Positions 4,543 to 12,223 of a stretch of DNA of 17,019 nt are shown here, piece by piece. The translations under genes and the position numbers were made by a program. The stretch's first letter is position 1, and each line of letters begins with the position of its first letter. This DNA comes from Bdellovibrionales bacterium (GTDB taxonomy: Bacteria; Bdellovibrionota; UBA1018; CAIPTA01), in the NCBI GenBank assembly GCA_021730855.1, contig JAKFYM010000272.1, positions 1-17,019 on the forward strand, written 5' to 3'. The notes under the pieces are model-generated. The model was not told the origin of the DNA and did no database searches. It saw only the letters and a program-made list of their open reading frames with translations.

Positions 4543-6729
4543 TCATCTAAGATCATACCGATCCAGATTCATTACTTTATTCCAGGCCGCAATAAAGTCT
4601 CTGACGAATTTCTCCTTGGCATCATCCTGGGCATACACTTCCGATAGGGCACGAAGCTCCGAGTTTGATCCAAATACGAGATCTACCTGAGTTGCCGTCC
4701 ACTTTCTTTGTCCAGTGGAGCGATCAACGCCTTCATACTCTCCCTCACTGGTGCCGGGTTTCCAATCCGTGCTCATATCCAGGAGATTCACGAAGAAGTC
4801 GTTAGTGAGTGCTCCTGGATTTTCGGAAAGAATACCGTGCTTAGTTTGGCCAAAATTTGTATTGAGGGCACGCATACCGCCGATTAGTGCCGTCATCTCC
4901 GGTGCGGTCAGCCGTAGTAGCTGCGCGCGATCGATAAGAAGTTCCGCCGCGTATTTAGCCATGCCTTTACTGGCATAGTTACGGAATCCATCGGCCTTGG
5001 GTTCCAGCACGGAAAATGATTCTATATCCGTTTGCTCCTGGCTCGCGTCAGTGCGCCCCGGTGTGAAGGGAACCGTCACATTGAAGCCAGCTTTTTTTGC
5101 CCCTTGCTCGATGGCAGTGCAGCCCCCAAGAACGATCAGATCGGCCAGCGAAACTTTATTCTTGCTCGACGAAGCATTGAATTCTTTTCGAATGGATTCC
5201 AGCTTCGAAAGAATTTTCGCGAGTTCCTCGGGCTGATTCACTTCCCAGTTTCTTTGTGGAGATAAACGGATACGGGCGCCATTCGCGCCTCCACGCTTGT
5301 CGGATCCCCGGAAAGTAGAAGCCGACGCCCAGGCGGTGGCAACCAGCTGAGAGATCGAAAGTCCAGACTGCGTAAGGTGCATTTTCAAATTTGAAACATC
5401 TTTGTCATCAACTAAGGCGTGATCGACAGCAGGAATCGGATCCTGCCAAATCAGGTCTTCCCTAGGCACCTCAGGTCCAAGATAGCGTGCTCGGGGCCCC
5501 ATATCTCTGTGCGTAAGCTTGAACCAAGCGCGAGCAAAGGCGTCGGCAAAAGCCACCGGATCTTTATGGAATCGGCGGGAGATTGGCTCATAGATGGGAT
5601 CGATCCGAAGAGACATATCCGCGGTCGTCATCATGGGCCGATTTTTCTTGGACGGATCATGAGCGTCGGGGATCATGTCTTTTTCTTCTACATTTTTTGC
5701 GAGCCACTGCTGGGCTCCAGCCGGGCTCTTTACCAACTCCCACTCATATTTGAAGAGCATCTCGAAGTATCCGTTATCCCATTTCGTCGGATTGGGCTTC
5801 CAGGCGCCCTCGATCCCGCTAGTGGTCGTATGAATGCCCTTTCCTGAACCGAAGCTGTTTTTCCAGCCCAAACCCATTTGCTCCAGCGGAGCGGCCTCAG
5901 GCTCAGGGCCTACAAGCTTAGGGTCGCCTGCGCCATGTGCCTTACCGAAGGTATGCCCGCCGGCCACAAGCGCGACTGTTTCTTCGTCATTCATCGCCAT
6001 TCTCGCGAAAGTTTCACGCACGTCGCGGCCGGATGCTACCGGGTCGGGTTTTCCATTTGGCCCCTCGGGATTCACATAGATCAATCCCATTTGCACTGCC
6101 GCCAGGGGATTCTCGAGCTGCCGATCGCCGCTATAGCGTTTGTCACCCAGCCATGTTGTCTCCGCACCCCAATAGATTTCCTGCTCTGGCTCCCAAATGT
6201 CCTCACGCCCGCCGCCAAAACCAAGGGTTTTGAAGCCCATAGATTCCAGGGCCACGTTACCGGCAAGGATCATCAGATCGGCCCAGGAAATTTTACTGCC
6301 GTATTTCTTTTTGAGAGGCCAGAGCAGCCGTCGGGCTTTGTCGAGATTGCCGTTGTCGGGCCAGCTGTTGATCGGGGCAAAGCGCTGGTTGCCGGTGCCG
6401 GCGCCGCCGCGCCCGTCGAGGGTTCGGTAGGTGCCGGCACTATGCCAAGCCATGCGGATGAATAGTCCGCCGTAGTGTCCCCAATCGGCGGGCCACCAGT
6501 CCTGCGAATTCGTCAAGAGCTGGCGGAGGTCTTGCTTCAGAGCTGCATAATTCAGCGTCTTGAAGCTCTCGGAGTAGTCGAATTCACCGCCCAAGGGATT
6601 TGACTTGGAAGAGTGTTGCCGCAAAACTTGAAGATTAAGCTGATTTGGCCACCAGTCCTTGTTGGACTGAGTCCCCTGCACAGCGCGGGCACCGTGTTTG
6701 TCGGAGAAGGGACACTTTGCATTTTCCAT
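4543..6729 (-). CDS. katG: catalase-peroxidase KatG (728 aa)
   Basis: A bifunctional haem enzyme that splits hydrogen peroxide and also acts as a peroxidase. Length is normal for the family. The distal haem triad is visible in IRMAWHSAGTYR as R92, W95 and H96; the covalent Met-Tyr-Trp adduct of KatG is complete (W95, Y218 in LIYVNPEGPNG, M244 in FARMAMND); the haem-ligand His is H259 in VAGGHTFGKAHGA. Spacing of these residues matches the well-studied mycobacterial enzyme with a constant offset of 11-12. The C-terminal second peroxidase-like domain is present and ends in AAWNKVMNLDRYDLR, the usual end. No signal peptide is evident, so it is cytosolic. The ATG at 6729 has AGGA at 6736-6739 upstream. 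It stands alone, with a 223-base gap to the rhodanese gene. Peroxide-responsive control is likely, but I could not identify an OxyR or PerR site. Confidence 0.98.
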   Translation of the reverse strand: MENAKCPFSDKHGARAVQGTQSNKDWWPNQLNLQVLRQHSSKSNPLGGEFDYSESFKTLNYAALKQDLRQLLTNSQDWWPADWGHYGGLFIRMAWHSAGTYRTLDGRGGAGTGNQRFAPINSWPDNGNLDKARRLLWPLKKKYGSKISWADLMILAGNVALESMGFKTLGFGGGREDIWEPEQEIYWGAETTWLGDKRYSGDRQLENPLAAVQMGLIYVNPEGPNGKPDPVASGRDVRETFARMAMNDEETVALVAGGHTFGKAHGAGDPKLVGPEPEAAPLEQMGLGWKNSFGSGKGIHTTTSGIEGAWKPNPTKWDNGYFEMLFKYEWELVKSPAGAQQWLAKNVEEKDMIPDAHDPSKKNRPMMTTADMSLRIDPIYEPISRRFHKDPVAFADAFARAWFKLTHRDMGPRARYLGPEVPREDLIWQDPIPAVDHALVDDKDVSNLKMHLTQSGLSISQLVATAWASASTFRGSDKRGGANGARIRLSPQRNWEVNQPEELAKILSKLESIRKEFNASSSKNKVSLADLIVLGGCTAIEQGAKKAGFNVTVPFTPGRTDASQEQTDIESFSVLEPKADGFRNYASKGMAKYAAELLIDRAQLLRLTAPEMTALIGGMRALNTNFGQTKHGILSENPGALTNDFFVNLLDMSTDWKPGTSEGEYEGVDRSTGQRKWTATQVDLVFGSNSELRALSEVYAQDDAKEKFVRDFIAAWNKVMNLDRYDLR

Positions 6730-6952
6730 GAATCATCCTTTATTGGGTGTGAGCCGCGAAGTCCGCCCGTGAGATGATTTGTCTCCTCCTGGGCCACTCG
6801 ATCAGCGCTTACCTAGTTATTGCGAGGTTAAGTGCAGTCCGCGTGCCAAGAATACAATGCTTCTCAGTGCCACAAGGAAACAAAAATAAAGATACCCATG
6901 GAAAGAACGAGCACATAGTTTTTCGTACCTCCAACGTGCCACTTGACCACTT

Positions 6953-7471
6953 CTAGGAGCTGCGATTCCATGGCATTTGTTCAAGAACGTAAGCCAAGCC
7001 GCACCAGCCCGTGGCTCCCGCAAATGTTAGTCCCGCTCCCACAAAGATCGGGATCGCGAAGAAGGCGGAGTTTACCGTCAAGCCAAGAACAGAGCCCAGG
7101 AACACCATAGTTCCGGCTGTAATCAATACCTGGCGAATAACGGGAATGGCGCGCCGAATGCGATTTATCGGCAATCCGTGCGCGGCCCAGGCGCTAAAGC
7201 CGCCTTCCATTTCCGTCAGATTGTCGTAGCCTGATGCCTTCAGAAGTTCATGGGCCCGCGCGGACCTCTTGCCGGACTGGCAGGAAAGAATCACGAGCTT
7301 GTTTTTCGGAAGCTCAGCCGTACCGCATTCTATACGGTCAAGAGGCACGCAGATCGCTCCCGGTACATGGCCAGATTTAAACTCGTCTTCCGAGCGCACA
7401 TCTACAAAACATACTTTTTCCTGCTCACTCGAAAGTTTTTCCTTCACGGCTTTAGGTGACAGTTTGCTCAT
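6953..7471 (-). CDS. YgaP-like rhodanese with DUF2892-type membrane tail (172 aa)
   Basis: Residues 1-100 form a rhodanese (sulfurtransferase) domain: VDVRSEDEFKSGHVPGA is the typical entry motif, and the active-site loop CQSGKRSA has the catalytic Cys at position 64, where a persulfide forms. Residues about 108-172 hold two membrane helices ending in GATGWCGLAYVLEQMPWN, the signature of the YgaP/DUF2892 tail, so the enzyme is anchored in the inner membrane with the rhodanese domain in the cytosol. The ATG at 7471 has a perfect AGGAGG at 7475-7480. Such genes commonly sit with persulfide dioxygenases in sulfide-detoxification operons, and the scar of one lies directly upstream and overlaps this start. 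Confidence 0.93.
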   Translation of the reverse strand: MSKLSPKAVKEKLSSEQEKVCFVDVRSEDEFKSGHVPGAICVPLDRIECGTAELPKNKLVILSCQSGKRSARAHELLKASGYDNLTEMEGGFSAWAAHGLPINRIRRAIPVIRQVLITAGTMVFLGSVLGLTVNSAFFAIPIFVGAGLTFAGATGWCGLAYVLEQMPWNRSS

Positions 7472-7550
7472 AGATCCTCCTGGTTTTCATCTGCGCCGCA
7501 CTTGAGGTTAGCCGGTCGAAGAGCTGACGAAAAATAAGACTCTTGTTCAT
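7452..7550 (-). pseudogene. N-terminal scar of a persulfide (sulfur) dioxygenase, 32 codons
   Basis: The minus-strand frame from ATG at 7550 to TAA at 7452 reads MNKSLIFRQLFDRLTSSAAQ and then runs into unrelated sequence across the start of the rhodanese gene. LIFRQLFD-x-x-(T)SS is the N-terminal signature of metallo-beta-lactamase-fold persulfide dioxygenases (ETHE1-like), which normally continue with a TYTYL strand and an HxHxDH zinc/iron site. Here everything after SS is gone, consistent with an internal deletion of some 200-300 codons. A G-rich binding site (AAAGGG) remains 7 bases before the ATG. The frame overlaps the rhodanese start by 20 bases, so it could still be translated as a leader. 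The assignment is from motif memory. Confidence 0.5.
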
Positions 7551-7562
7551 GGAAGTGCCCTT

Positions 7563-7691
7563 TCAGGAAAAATTCGTTCTCAGTGTTTTGCTAAGTTCAG
7601 CCTGTCGGTTCATTTGCTTATTCATCTGGCTAGCAAGAACCTTGCCTACCAATGCACAGGCTTGCTTAACTTCGGGAATGGCGAGGCTTAA
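7563..7691 (-). pseudogene. possible C-terminal fragment of an unknown gene (42 codons)
   Basis: After a TAG at 7694-7692 the minus-strand frame is open for 42 codons to TGA at 7563-7565. It contains a helical, protein-like stretch (EVKQACALVGKVLASQMNKQ). There is no plausible start or binding site at its head, so if it was coding it is the tail of a gene whose body is missing. It ends 12 bases before the ATG of the dioxygenase scar, as upstream operon genes often do. I could not name a family; it may be chance. Confidence 0.25.
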
Positions 7692-7802
7692 CTACTGGTA
7701 AAGACCCTCTCCTGAAGTAATTTAAAAATCATCCATTTGGCGAATCTGACATAAAAGACGAAGACGTATTCCAGGTTGGGAAATTGAACGCAAAAAAAAG
7801 TT

Positions 7803-9035
7803 TCACAATGACTTAAAATTAAAAATGAGCGGCAATACAACCGTGATCATCATCAGCGCATAGGTGGAGATGGCGGCTATTCTGAATTTTCCGCGCCCCA
7901 CAAAGGCCATAATAATGATCTTTGCCGTGAAGCTGGCAATGATCGTTAAGCTGAGGGTTGACTGCACGGTCGCGGCGCTAATCTGACCCTGCTCAAACAG
8001 AGTAGCTGTTGCCAGCGATCCACCATGCAGATCCACGAAGCCTGCGACCAGTACGGCGATGTCGCGTCCCATGGCGCCAATATTCTGTTGGGCGAATGCG
8101 ACGATCATAAAAATGCCAATAAGCAGGAACGACAGCCTAAGTACCCCACGTACGTCGATCGGTGAACGAACTTCTATCGGTAAATCTTTTTTTTGCTGTG
8201 CATGCATGAGCCAATAAATCGAAGCGCCGCCAACAACAACGGAACCGCCCACTAGCACCGTGACTGTCAGGAGTAAACTCGAAGAAGCAAGGATAACCAC
8301 TAGGATGAGCTGCAGAAGCGATGCAACCTTTCCCACTACCACCATGGCCGTATGGTACCGCCACGATTCATGTTTCGTGCGGGAAAGTCTGCTCGTGGTT
8401 AGCACGAGAGCCGTGCTTGAAACAAGCCCGGCGCAAAATCCAATTACTATCGAACTATGTGCTGTGCCGAAAATTTTAACTGCCAAATAACTACCGAACT
8501 CGATTGCAGCCACTACGAGAATGATTAGGCCAAACTTATACGGATTGAAGAGTCCCCATGGATCAATGGGCTGATCCTTCAGTAGGGTTAGCACGCTAAT
8601 CCCGAATAAAAATAGGAGAACTGCGGCTTCCATTTCGCTATGACTGATATTGTTCGTAAAGCGATGGATGGGCGTTTTCCAAAACAAGAGTAGGGCGGCG
8701 ACACAACTCAAGATGCTGGCGAGTACGAGATTTACGTGAGAAATGTAACTTAAAACAAAGATGATCCCTGCGGCGATCTCTGTGGTGACGCCCCAGTCGG
8801 CAGTCTTTCTGCCGCGTGTTTCTCGAAAATAGGAGAGAAGGACCAATCCAAAAACAAAGGAGCCCGACAGAACACTGAGCCAGGTCTCCTGCCGCCACCC
8901 GGCAACGGAGCCTAAGATGGCGATTAGAGTAAACGTACGAACGCCCAATGCGCCCTCTGGAAGGCGTTGCCTCTCTCGCTCAATGCCGATGAGAAATCCG
9001 AATAGAATCGAGACAAGGAAGGGAAGGAACTTCAT
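7803..9035 (-). CDS. MgtC/SapB-DUF4010 family membrane protein (410 aa)
   Basis: An integral inner-membrane protein with about ten or more hydrophobic helices over its whole length. The N-terminal third matches the MgtC/SapB pattern: FLIGIERERQRLPEGALGVRTFTLIAILGSVAG. The rest matches the DUF4010 part, including FGTAHSSIVIGFCAGLVSST, and a late GRDIAVLVAGFVDLHGGSLA. Proteins of this two-part form occur widely in bacteria; a role in ion homeostasis or transport is suspected but not established. The ATG at 9035 has no strong ribosome binding site and there is no better in-frame start. The gene stands 330 bases from the rhodanese gene; the intervening DNA holds the sulfur-gene scars. A run of eight T follows the stop on the minus strand, without a strong hairpin. 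Confidence 0.9.
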   Translation of the reverse strand: MKFLPFLVSILFGFLIGIERERQRLPEGALGVRTFTLIAILGSVAGWRQETWLSVLSGSFVFGLVLLSYFRETRGRKTADWGVTTEIAAGIIFVLSYISHVNLVLASILSCVAALLLFWKTPIHRFTNNISHSEMEAAVLLFLFGISVLTLLKDQPIDPWGLFNPYKFGLIILVVAAIEFGSYLAVKIFGTAHSSIVIGFCAGLVSSTALVLTTSRLSRTKHESWRYHTAMVVVGKVASLLQLILVVILASSSLLLTVTVLVGGSVVVGGASIYWLMHAQQKKDLPIEVRSPIDVRGVLRLSFLLIGIFMIVAFAQQNIGAMGRDIAVLVAGFVDLHGGSLATATLFEQGQISAATVQSTLSLTIIASFTAKIIIMAFVGRGKFRIAAISTYALMMITVVLPLIFNFKSL

Positions 9036-9495
9036 ACGTCAGGCATACCAAAGTCCGTCTTAAGGCGCTTGCGAAAGTCCGGAGAATGCTGGTTCTTCTC
9101 CCTTGATGGTGGGAAGCGGAATTCCGTACTGAATTCCGAATACTGTATACGGTATTCTGTATTCGGTAATAAATTGGTGCCCAGGACTGGACGACATCGC
9201 GGCTTTTTCAGCCATTTTGCCGGGCAGTTCGTAAGTATCCAATCCCAAAGAAATAATCAGACAAAACGAAGAGTTAGTCAATAGAAGTTCAACCATTGGT
9301 GTTGCATTCGCGTGTGTTCTATTTCGATCAACGGTTGTTGGTTGTTGTAGAGAATCACACTTTTTTCACATCTATTTTCGGGCCGCGAGCTAGGGGCTTG
9401 CCGCAAGCGAATAGTAGTGAGGAAAAGCTGGATCTCGGAGCCCAAGTGCAAAACTTGGCGCACCGCGCTTCAGTGATAACGATGGAGTACCTTGT
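9036..9495. other. spacer upstream of the metal operon with palindromic repeat
   Basis: No convincing gene. It contains a repeat-like cluster at 9118-9168 (entered separately) and a hairpin CCAAGT/ACTTGG with loop GCAAA at 9442-9458, about 40 bases before the first gene of the metal operon, which could be an operator or leader structure. GCTTGC/GCAAGC around a single C occurs near 9399-9411. I could not fix a promoter with matching -35 and -10 boxes. Confidence 0.45.
9118..9168. repeat. degenerate palindromic TATAC/GAATAC repeat cluster
   Basis: Short units of the type ATTCCGTACTG, ATTCCGAATACTG, TATACGGTATTCTG and TATTCGG follow each other in both orientations. CCGAATAC (9136-9143) pairs with GTATTCGG (9159-9166), and GAATAC (9138-9143) alternatively with GTATTC (9152-9157), so the stretch can fold in several ways. 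It looks like a dispersed intergenic repeat family rather than a single operator. Confidence 0.65.
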
Positions 9496-9684
9496 ATGTA
9501 TAACTTGCTTGTTAAGCTGATGGTCCTTGCCGCGCTCGCTCAGTTCGGGATGAGCCTCCTGGACGTCGAACGATGCCATTCCAAACAGTGCCTGCGAACC
9601 CTGGAGCAGCGATCACGGGACATACTGAACATTGAATGGAAGCCGATCTCGGTATTTCCAGAAGAGGCAAAACGATTTCGGTAA
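9496..9684 (+). CDS. small exported protein at the head of the metal operon (62 aa)
   Basis: ATG at 9496 with GGAG at 9484-9487, 8 bases upstream. Residues 1-22 are hydrophobic after one Lys (MYNLLVKLMVLAALAQFG), a signal peptide or single anchor. The remainder has two cysteines (C27, C32, in ERCHSKQCL) and a tail RDILNIEWKPISVFPEEAKR that reads like real protein. It lies 149 bases before the Cys/His-rich gene and on the same strand as the whole efflux operon. A CHxxxC motif next to the membrane might bind metal; that is inference. No family recognised. Confidence 0.55.
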   Translation: MYNLLVKLMVLAALAQFGMSLLDVERCHSKQCLRTLEQRSRDILNIEWKPISVFPEEAKRFR

Positions 9685-9833
9685 GAAGAAATTTCATCAT
9701 CAGATTTCGGCTGAGCTGGAGCCTAAGAGGGCATCTGCTGATCGGTACTCAGCCCCGCCAGACTTCAAAGACTTAAAAAAGCTCAATAGATTAGGGGCTT
9801 GCAAGGATGCTGGGTTTAGTATAAATCAGTAGC

Positions 9834-10178
9834 GTGCAGCAACTTCGAACGTTCACCGCAATCCTGATGATCACCCTTTTCGGGCTCACCATTGCCTCGG
9901 AAGTTTTTGCTAGCCATTCTGATTTTATTCGTATTGATACCTTCAGCAAGCCAGAAGTAATCCAGGCTGACCTAACGGCGCCAGATACTGAAGATTCCAA
10001 TTGCGGCGATCCTTGTCATTTAGGGCAATGCCACTTTGGTCACTGTTCGTTTTCTTTTGCCGAAAATTCCATAAATCTTTACGCCATTGATCGGATGACT
10101 CTGGGAAGTACTCTTGCTCCTTCGGCTTTCAACCCCGCTTTTCTAGCCGGTCTACGCCGCCCTCCTCGGTTCGTATAA
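9834..10178 (+). CDS. Cys/His-rich periplasmic protein, probable metal binding (114 aa)
   Basis: The frame starts at GTG 9834; it gives a proper signal peptide (basic LRTFTA, then a hydrophobic stretch to EVFA, cleavage near residue 27). The alternative ATG at 9867 would leave a signal without a positive N-region; neither has a good ribosome binding site, so the start is uncertain. The mature protein carries a dense metal-ligand cluster, CGDPCHLGQCHFGHC, with C57, C61, H62, C66, H67, H70 and C71. It sits just before czcC. A role as periplasmic metal sensor, buffer or chaperone for the Czc pump is likely by position and ligands, not by homology that I can confirm. A TATAAA at 9820-9825 lies close upstream. 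Confidence 0.75.
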   Translation: MQQLRTFTAILMITLFGLTIASEVFASHSDFIRIDTFSKPEVIQADLTAPDTEDSNCGDPCHLGQCHFGHCSFSFAENSINLYAIDRMTLGSTLAPSAFNPAFLAGLRRPPRFV

Positions 10179-10206
10179 GCCCTCATTTTTGTTGTTCCGT
10201 TGTGCG

Positions 10207-10222
10207 GCAATCCTCTGATTGC
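10207..10222 (+). other. small hairpin in the gap before czcC
   Basis: GCAATC and GATTGC form a perfect 6-bp stem around CTCT. It lies between the Cys/His-rich gene and czcC and has no T run after it, so it is more likely an mRNA processing or stability element than a terminator. Confidence 0.35.
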
Positions 10223-10275
10223 GTGGCATTGGATCAGCCATTCCAAAATCCCTAAATTCAGTATTTGAGGTTTCT

Positions 10276-11505
10276 ATGTGTAAGAAAGTCACTTTATTTC
10301 TTGGCGTTCTACTTGCGCCGCTTCTCGCTGAAGCAAGTAATTCATGCGGAAAATTAACGTCTACTAAAGATGTTTTACTATGTGCCGAGGAGAGAGCTCC
10401 CGAAGTTCAACGAGCACTACTTGAGTCGGAACAAGCTAAAGCCCGTATTGGCGGCGCCGCGCAGTGGGTGAATCCAGAAGTATCCGTGGATTCAGTTTCG
10501 GGAACTGTCGGAGGCGAAAAACAAGGTGAAACAGAAATAGGGCTGGGGATCCCAATCGAGTTGGGAGGTAAGATCTCGTCCCGAAAAGCAGTTGCGGAAG
10601 GGGGAGCTTCTCTCGCCGATGCGCGATTAACCAACGCTAGATTTAAAGCGAGGAGCGAAGCGCTCTTGAAACTCCATAGGCTTCGCCAGCTCTTGCACGA
10701 ACAAGAAGTGATTGAAGAGTCTATTTCGACTTTTTCTAAACTGATTTCTCAGTATCAGCAGCGCCGAGGACTCTCTCCCGAACAGGCCATTTCGGCGTCA
10801 GTATTTCGAATGGCAAAGAGTGAATACGATTTAAAGAAGGCAGAAACTCAAGATGAATTGGCAAATCTGGGATCGTATTTCAAAGTCGCGATTGGTACGA
10901 GCGTAGATCAAATCAAAACCTTTCTTCCCTCCAGCCCAAAGACCTGGCCCAAAATAAGTGATTCTCCTTCACGAGGGGCTTCGCCCGCCTTTAAGGCGGC
11001 TCAGGCCGAATTGAAGGTGGCCGAAGCGGAGCTAGATTTAGCAAAAAGTGAGACCTGGCCCACCATTACAGTGGGCCCATCCATGAAGATTGAGCGTGCC
11101 GGTGGAGCTTCGAATCAATTCTATGGATTCAATTTAAGCCTTCCGCTCCCACTCTTTAGTTTGAATGGTGGAAACAAGGCCGCGGCAAGTGCCGGAGTCA
11201 AAATCTTTGAAGCCTCAAAAAACGTGGCGCTTCTATCGGAAGAATCAGCCCGTGAGGAATTGCTACGAATTTATCAGCAGTCCACTGCCGTCCTGGCGAC
11301 AACTCTTTCACACCAAGAGATAGAGAAAAAGCACACGGACGTAGAGCGGATGTTTCTGCGGGGAATTGTACCCAGCTCTCTCGTAATTGAAGCGCATCGA
11401 ACGTTTGTAGAGCTGGAAAAATCACGAAATGAACGCGAAATCAAAACCCTGTCGGCGCTTGCCGATATCTACGCCATCGATGGCAAAGCATTGGAGATGA
11501 ACTAA
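10276..11505 (+). CDS. czcC: CzcC-like outer-membrane factor of heavy-metal RND efflux (409 aa)
   Basis: I place the start at ATG 10276, with GAGG at 10267-10270, because it opens a signal peptide (MCKKVTLFLGVLLAPLLAEA); the frame extends upstream to 10219 without such signals. The protein belongs to the TolC/OEP superfamily: the first half (QWVNPEVSVDSVSGTVGGEK, then IGLGIPIELGGK) and second half (WPTITVGPSMKIERAGG, then FNLSLPLPLFSLNGG) repeat the strand-helix pattern of this fold, with long helical stretches between. It forms the channel through which the CzcA pump pushes metal ions out of the cell. Its TAA overlaps the next ATG by one base (TAATG), so the genes are translationally coupled. 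Confidence 0.92.
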   Translation: MCKKVTLFLGVLLAPLLAEASNSCGKLTSTKDVLLCAEERAPEVQRALLESEQAKARIGGAAQWVNPEVSVDSVSGTVGGEKQGETEIGLGIPIELGGKISSRKAVAEGGASLADARLTNARFKARSEALLKLHRLRQLLHEQEVIEESISTFSKLISQYQQRRGLSPEQAISASVFRMAKSEYDLKKAETQDELANLGSYFKVAIGTSVDQIKTFLPSSPKTWPKISDSPSRGASPAFKAAQAELKVAEAELDLAKSETWPTITVGPSMKIERAGGASNQFYGFNLSLPLPLFSLNGGNKAAASAGVKIFEASKNVALLSEESAREELLRIYQQSTAVLATTLSHQEIEKKHTDVERMFLRGIVPSSLVIEAHRTFVELEKSRNEREIKTLSALADIYAIDGKALEMN

Positions 11506-12176
11506 TGAAAACCTTAATCGCACTAGTGGCTGTATTTTTCCTTTCCCTTTTTGGAGTTGCATCAGCGGAGAAATCTTCGAAACCTAAAGAGGTTCACGAC
11601 CATGGCCACGAAGAGCATGAGGGCCACGACGAATCGGCCCATAAACCAAAAGCAGAAGAGCACAAAGAGAGTGAACATGCTCACGAGGACGGCCACGAAG
11701 AGGGTGAAGAACACGCACATGAAGGTGAAAAAGGTGATGATCACGATCATGGAAAGGAAGAAGGCAAGGATGGCCACGCGGGTCACGATGAGGACGAGCA
11801 CGGGCATGAAGAAGGCGGATCAAGAGTGGGGCCGGACAAAGGCATTTTAGCAGCGACCGAGCAGGATGGAATCAAGCTATCGCCAGAGGCAATTAAAAAT
11901 TTCGAGCTCAAATCCAAGGTTCTAGTCGGATCTGGCCCGTGGACAATTCCCAGCACCGCAAGACTACTGGCCGGTGAAGAGGTGAACCTCTTTCGAATGA
12001 GAGATGGATTCTACAAGAGAATCGATTTCACGCTGCATAGACGAAACGCAGAGGAACTAATCGTAAGCTCAAAGGAGCTAAAGACCGGAGATTCCATCAT
12101 TACGAACGGAATCGGATTTCTAAGAATTGCCGAGATTACGGCTTTTGGTGGCGCTCCCGAAGGCCACTCACACTAG
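11505..12176 (+). CDS. short His-rich CzcB-like periplasmic protein (223 aa)
   Basis: Signal peptide MKTLIALVAVFFLSLFGVASA. Residues 31-101 are a low-complexity His/Glu/Asp/Gly region with 18 histidines, a strong divalent-metal binding tract. From about residue 106 (RVGPDKGILAATEQDGIKLS) the sequence matches the C-terminal region of CzcB-type membrane fusion proteins, through GPWTIPSTARLLAGEEVNLF to ITAFGGAPEGHSH. The barrel-sandwich (lipoyl) domain and alpha-hairpin of a normal CzcB adaptor (over 350 residues) are absent. It sits exactly where czcB belongs, one base overlapping czcC and 47 bases before czcA. It may be a specialised periplasmic metal carrier, with adaptor function supplied elsewhere. 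No frameshift is seen. Confidence 0.85.
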   Translation: MKTLIALVAVFFLSLFGVASAEKSSKPKEVHDHGHEEHEGHDESAHKPKAEEHKESEHAHEDGHEEGEEHAHEGEKGDDHDHGKEEGKDGHAGHDEDEHGHEEGGSRVGPDKGILAATEQDGIKLSPEAIKNFELKSKVLVGSGPWTIPSTARLLAGEEVNLFRMRDGFYKRIDFTLHRRNAEELIVSSKELKTGDSIITNGIGFLRIAEITAFGGAPEGHSH

Positions 12177-12223
12177 CAGATTTTAATTTATTGAAATTTT
12201 TTACGAGATTTACAAGGTTCACT

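Noticed and set aside
4302..4556. 84-aa minus-strand frame overlapping the katG stop by 14 bases
   Set aside because: No ribosome binding site and no recognisable pattern; a competing frame (katG readthrough to 4438) looks at least as protein-like, so neither is supported.
5878..6465. 195-aa plus-strand frame
   Set aside because: Lies fully antisense to katG, whose active-site motifs are intact; it is a codon-bias shadow.
9060..9296. 78-aa minus-strand frame through the palindromic repeat
   Set aside because: Part of its product (EYRIPYTVFGIQYGIP) is just the translated repeat; no ribosome binding site.
9632..9832. 66-aa plus-strand frame before the Cys/His-rich gene
   Set aside because: TTG start within the 62-aa gene, no binding site, and no family-like features.
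11551..11850. 99-aa Lys/Thr/Met-rich frame, and minus-strand Phe/Val-rich frames
   Set aside because: Shadows of the His/Glu-rich repeat tract of the CzcB-like gene.
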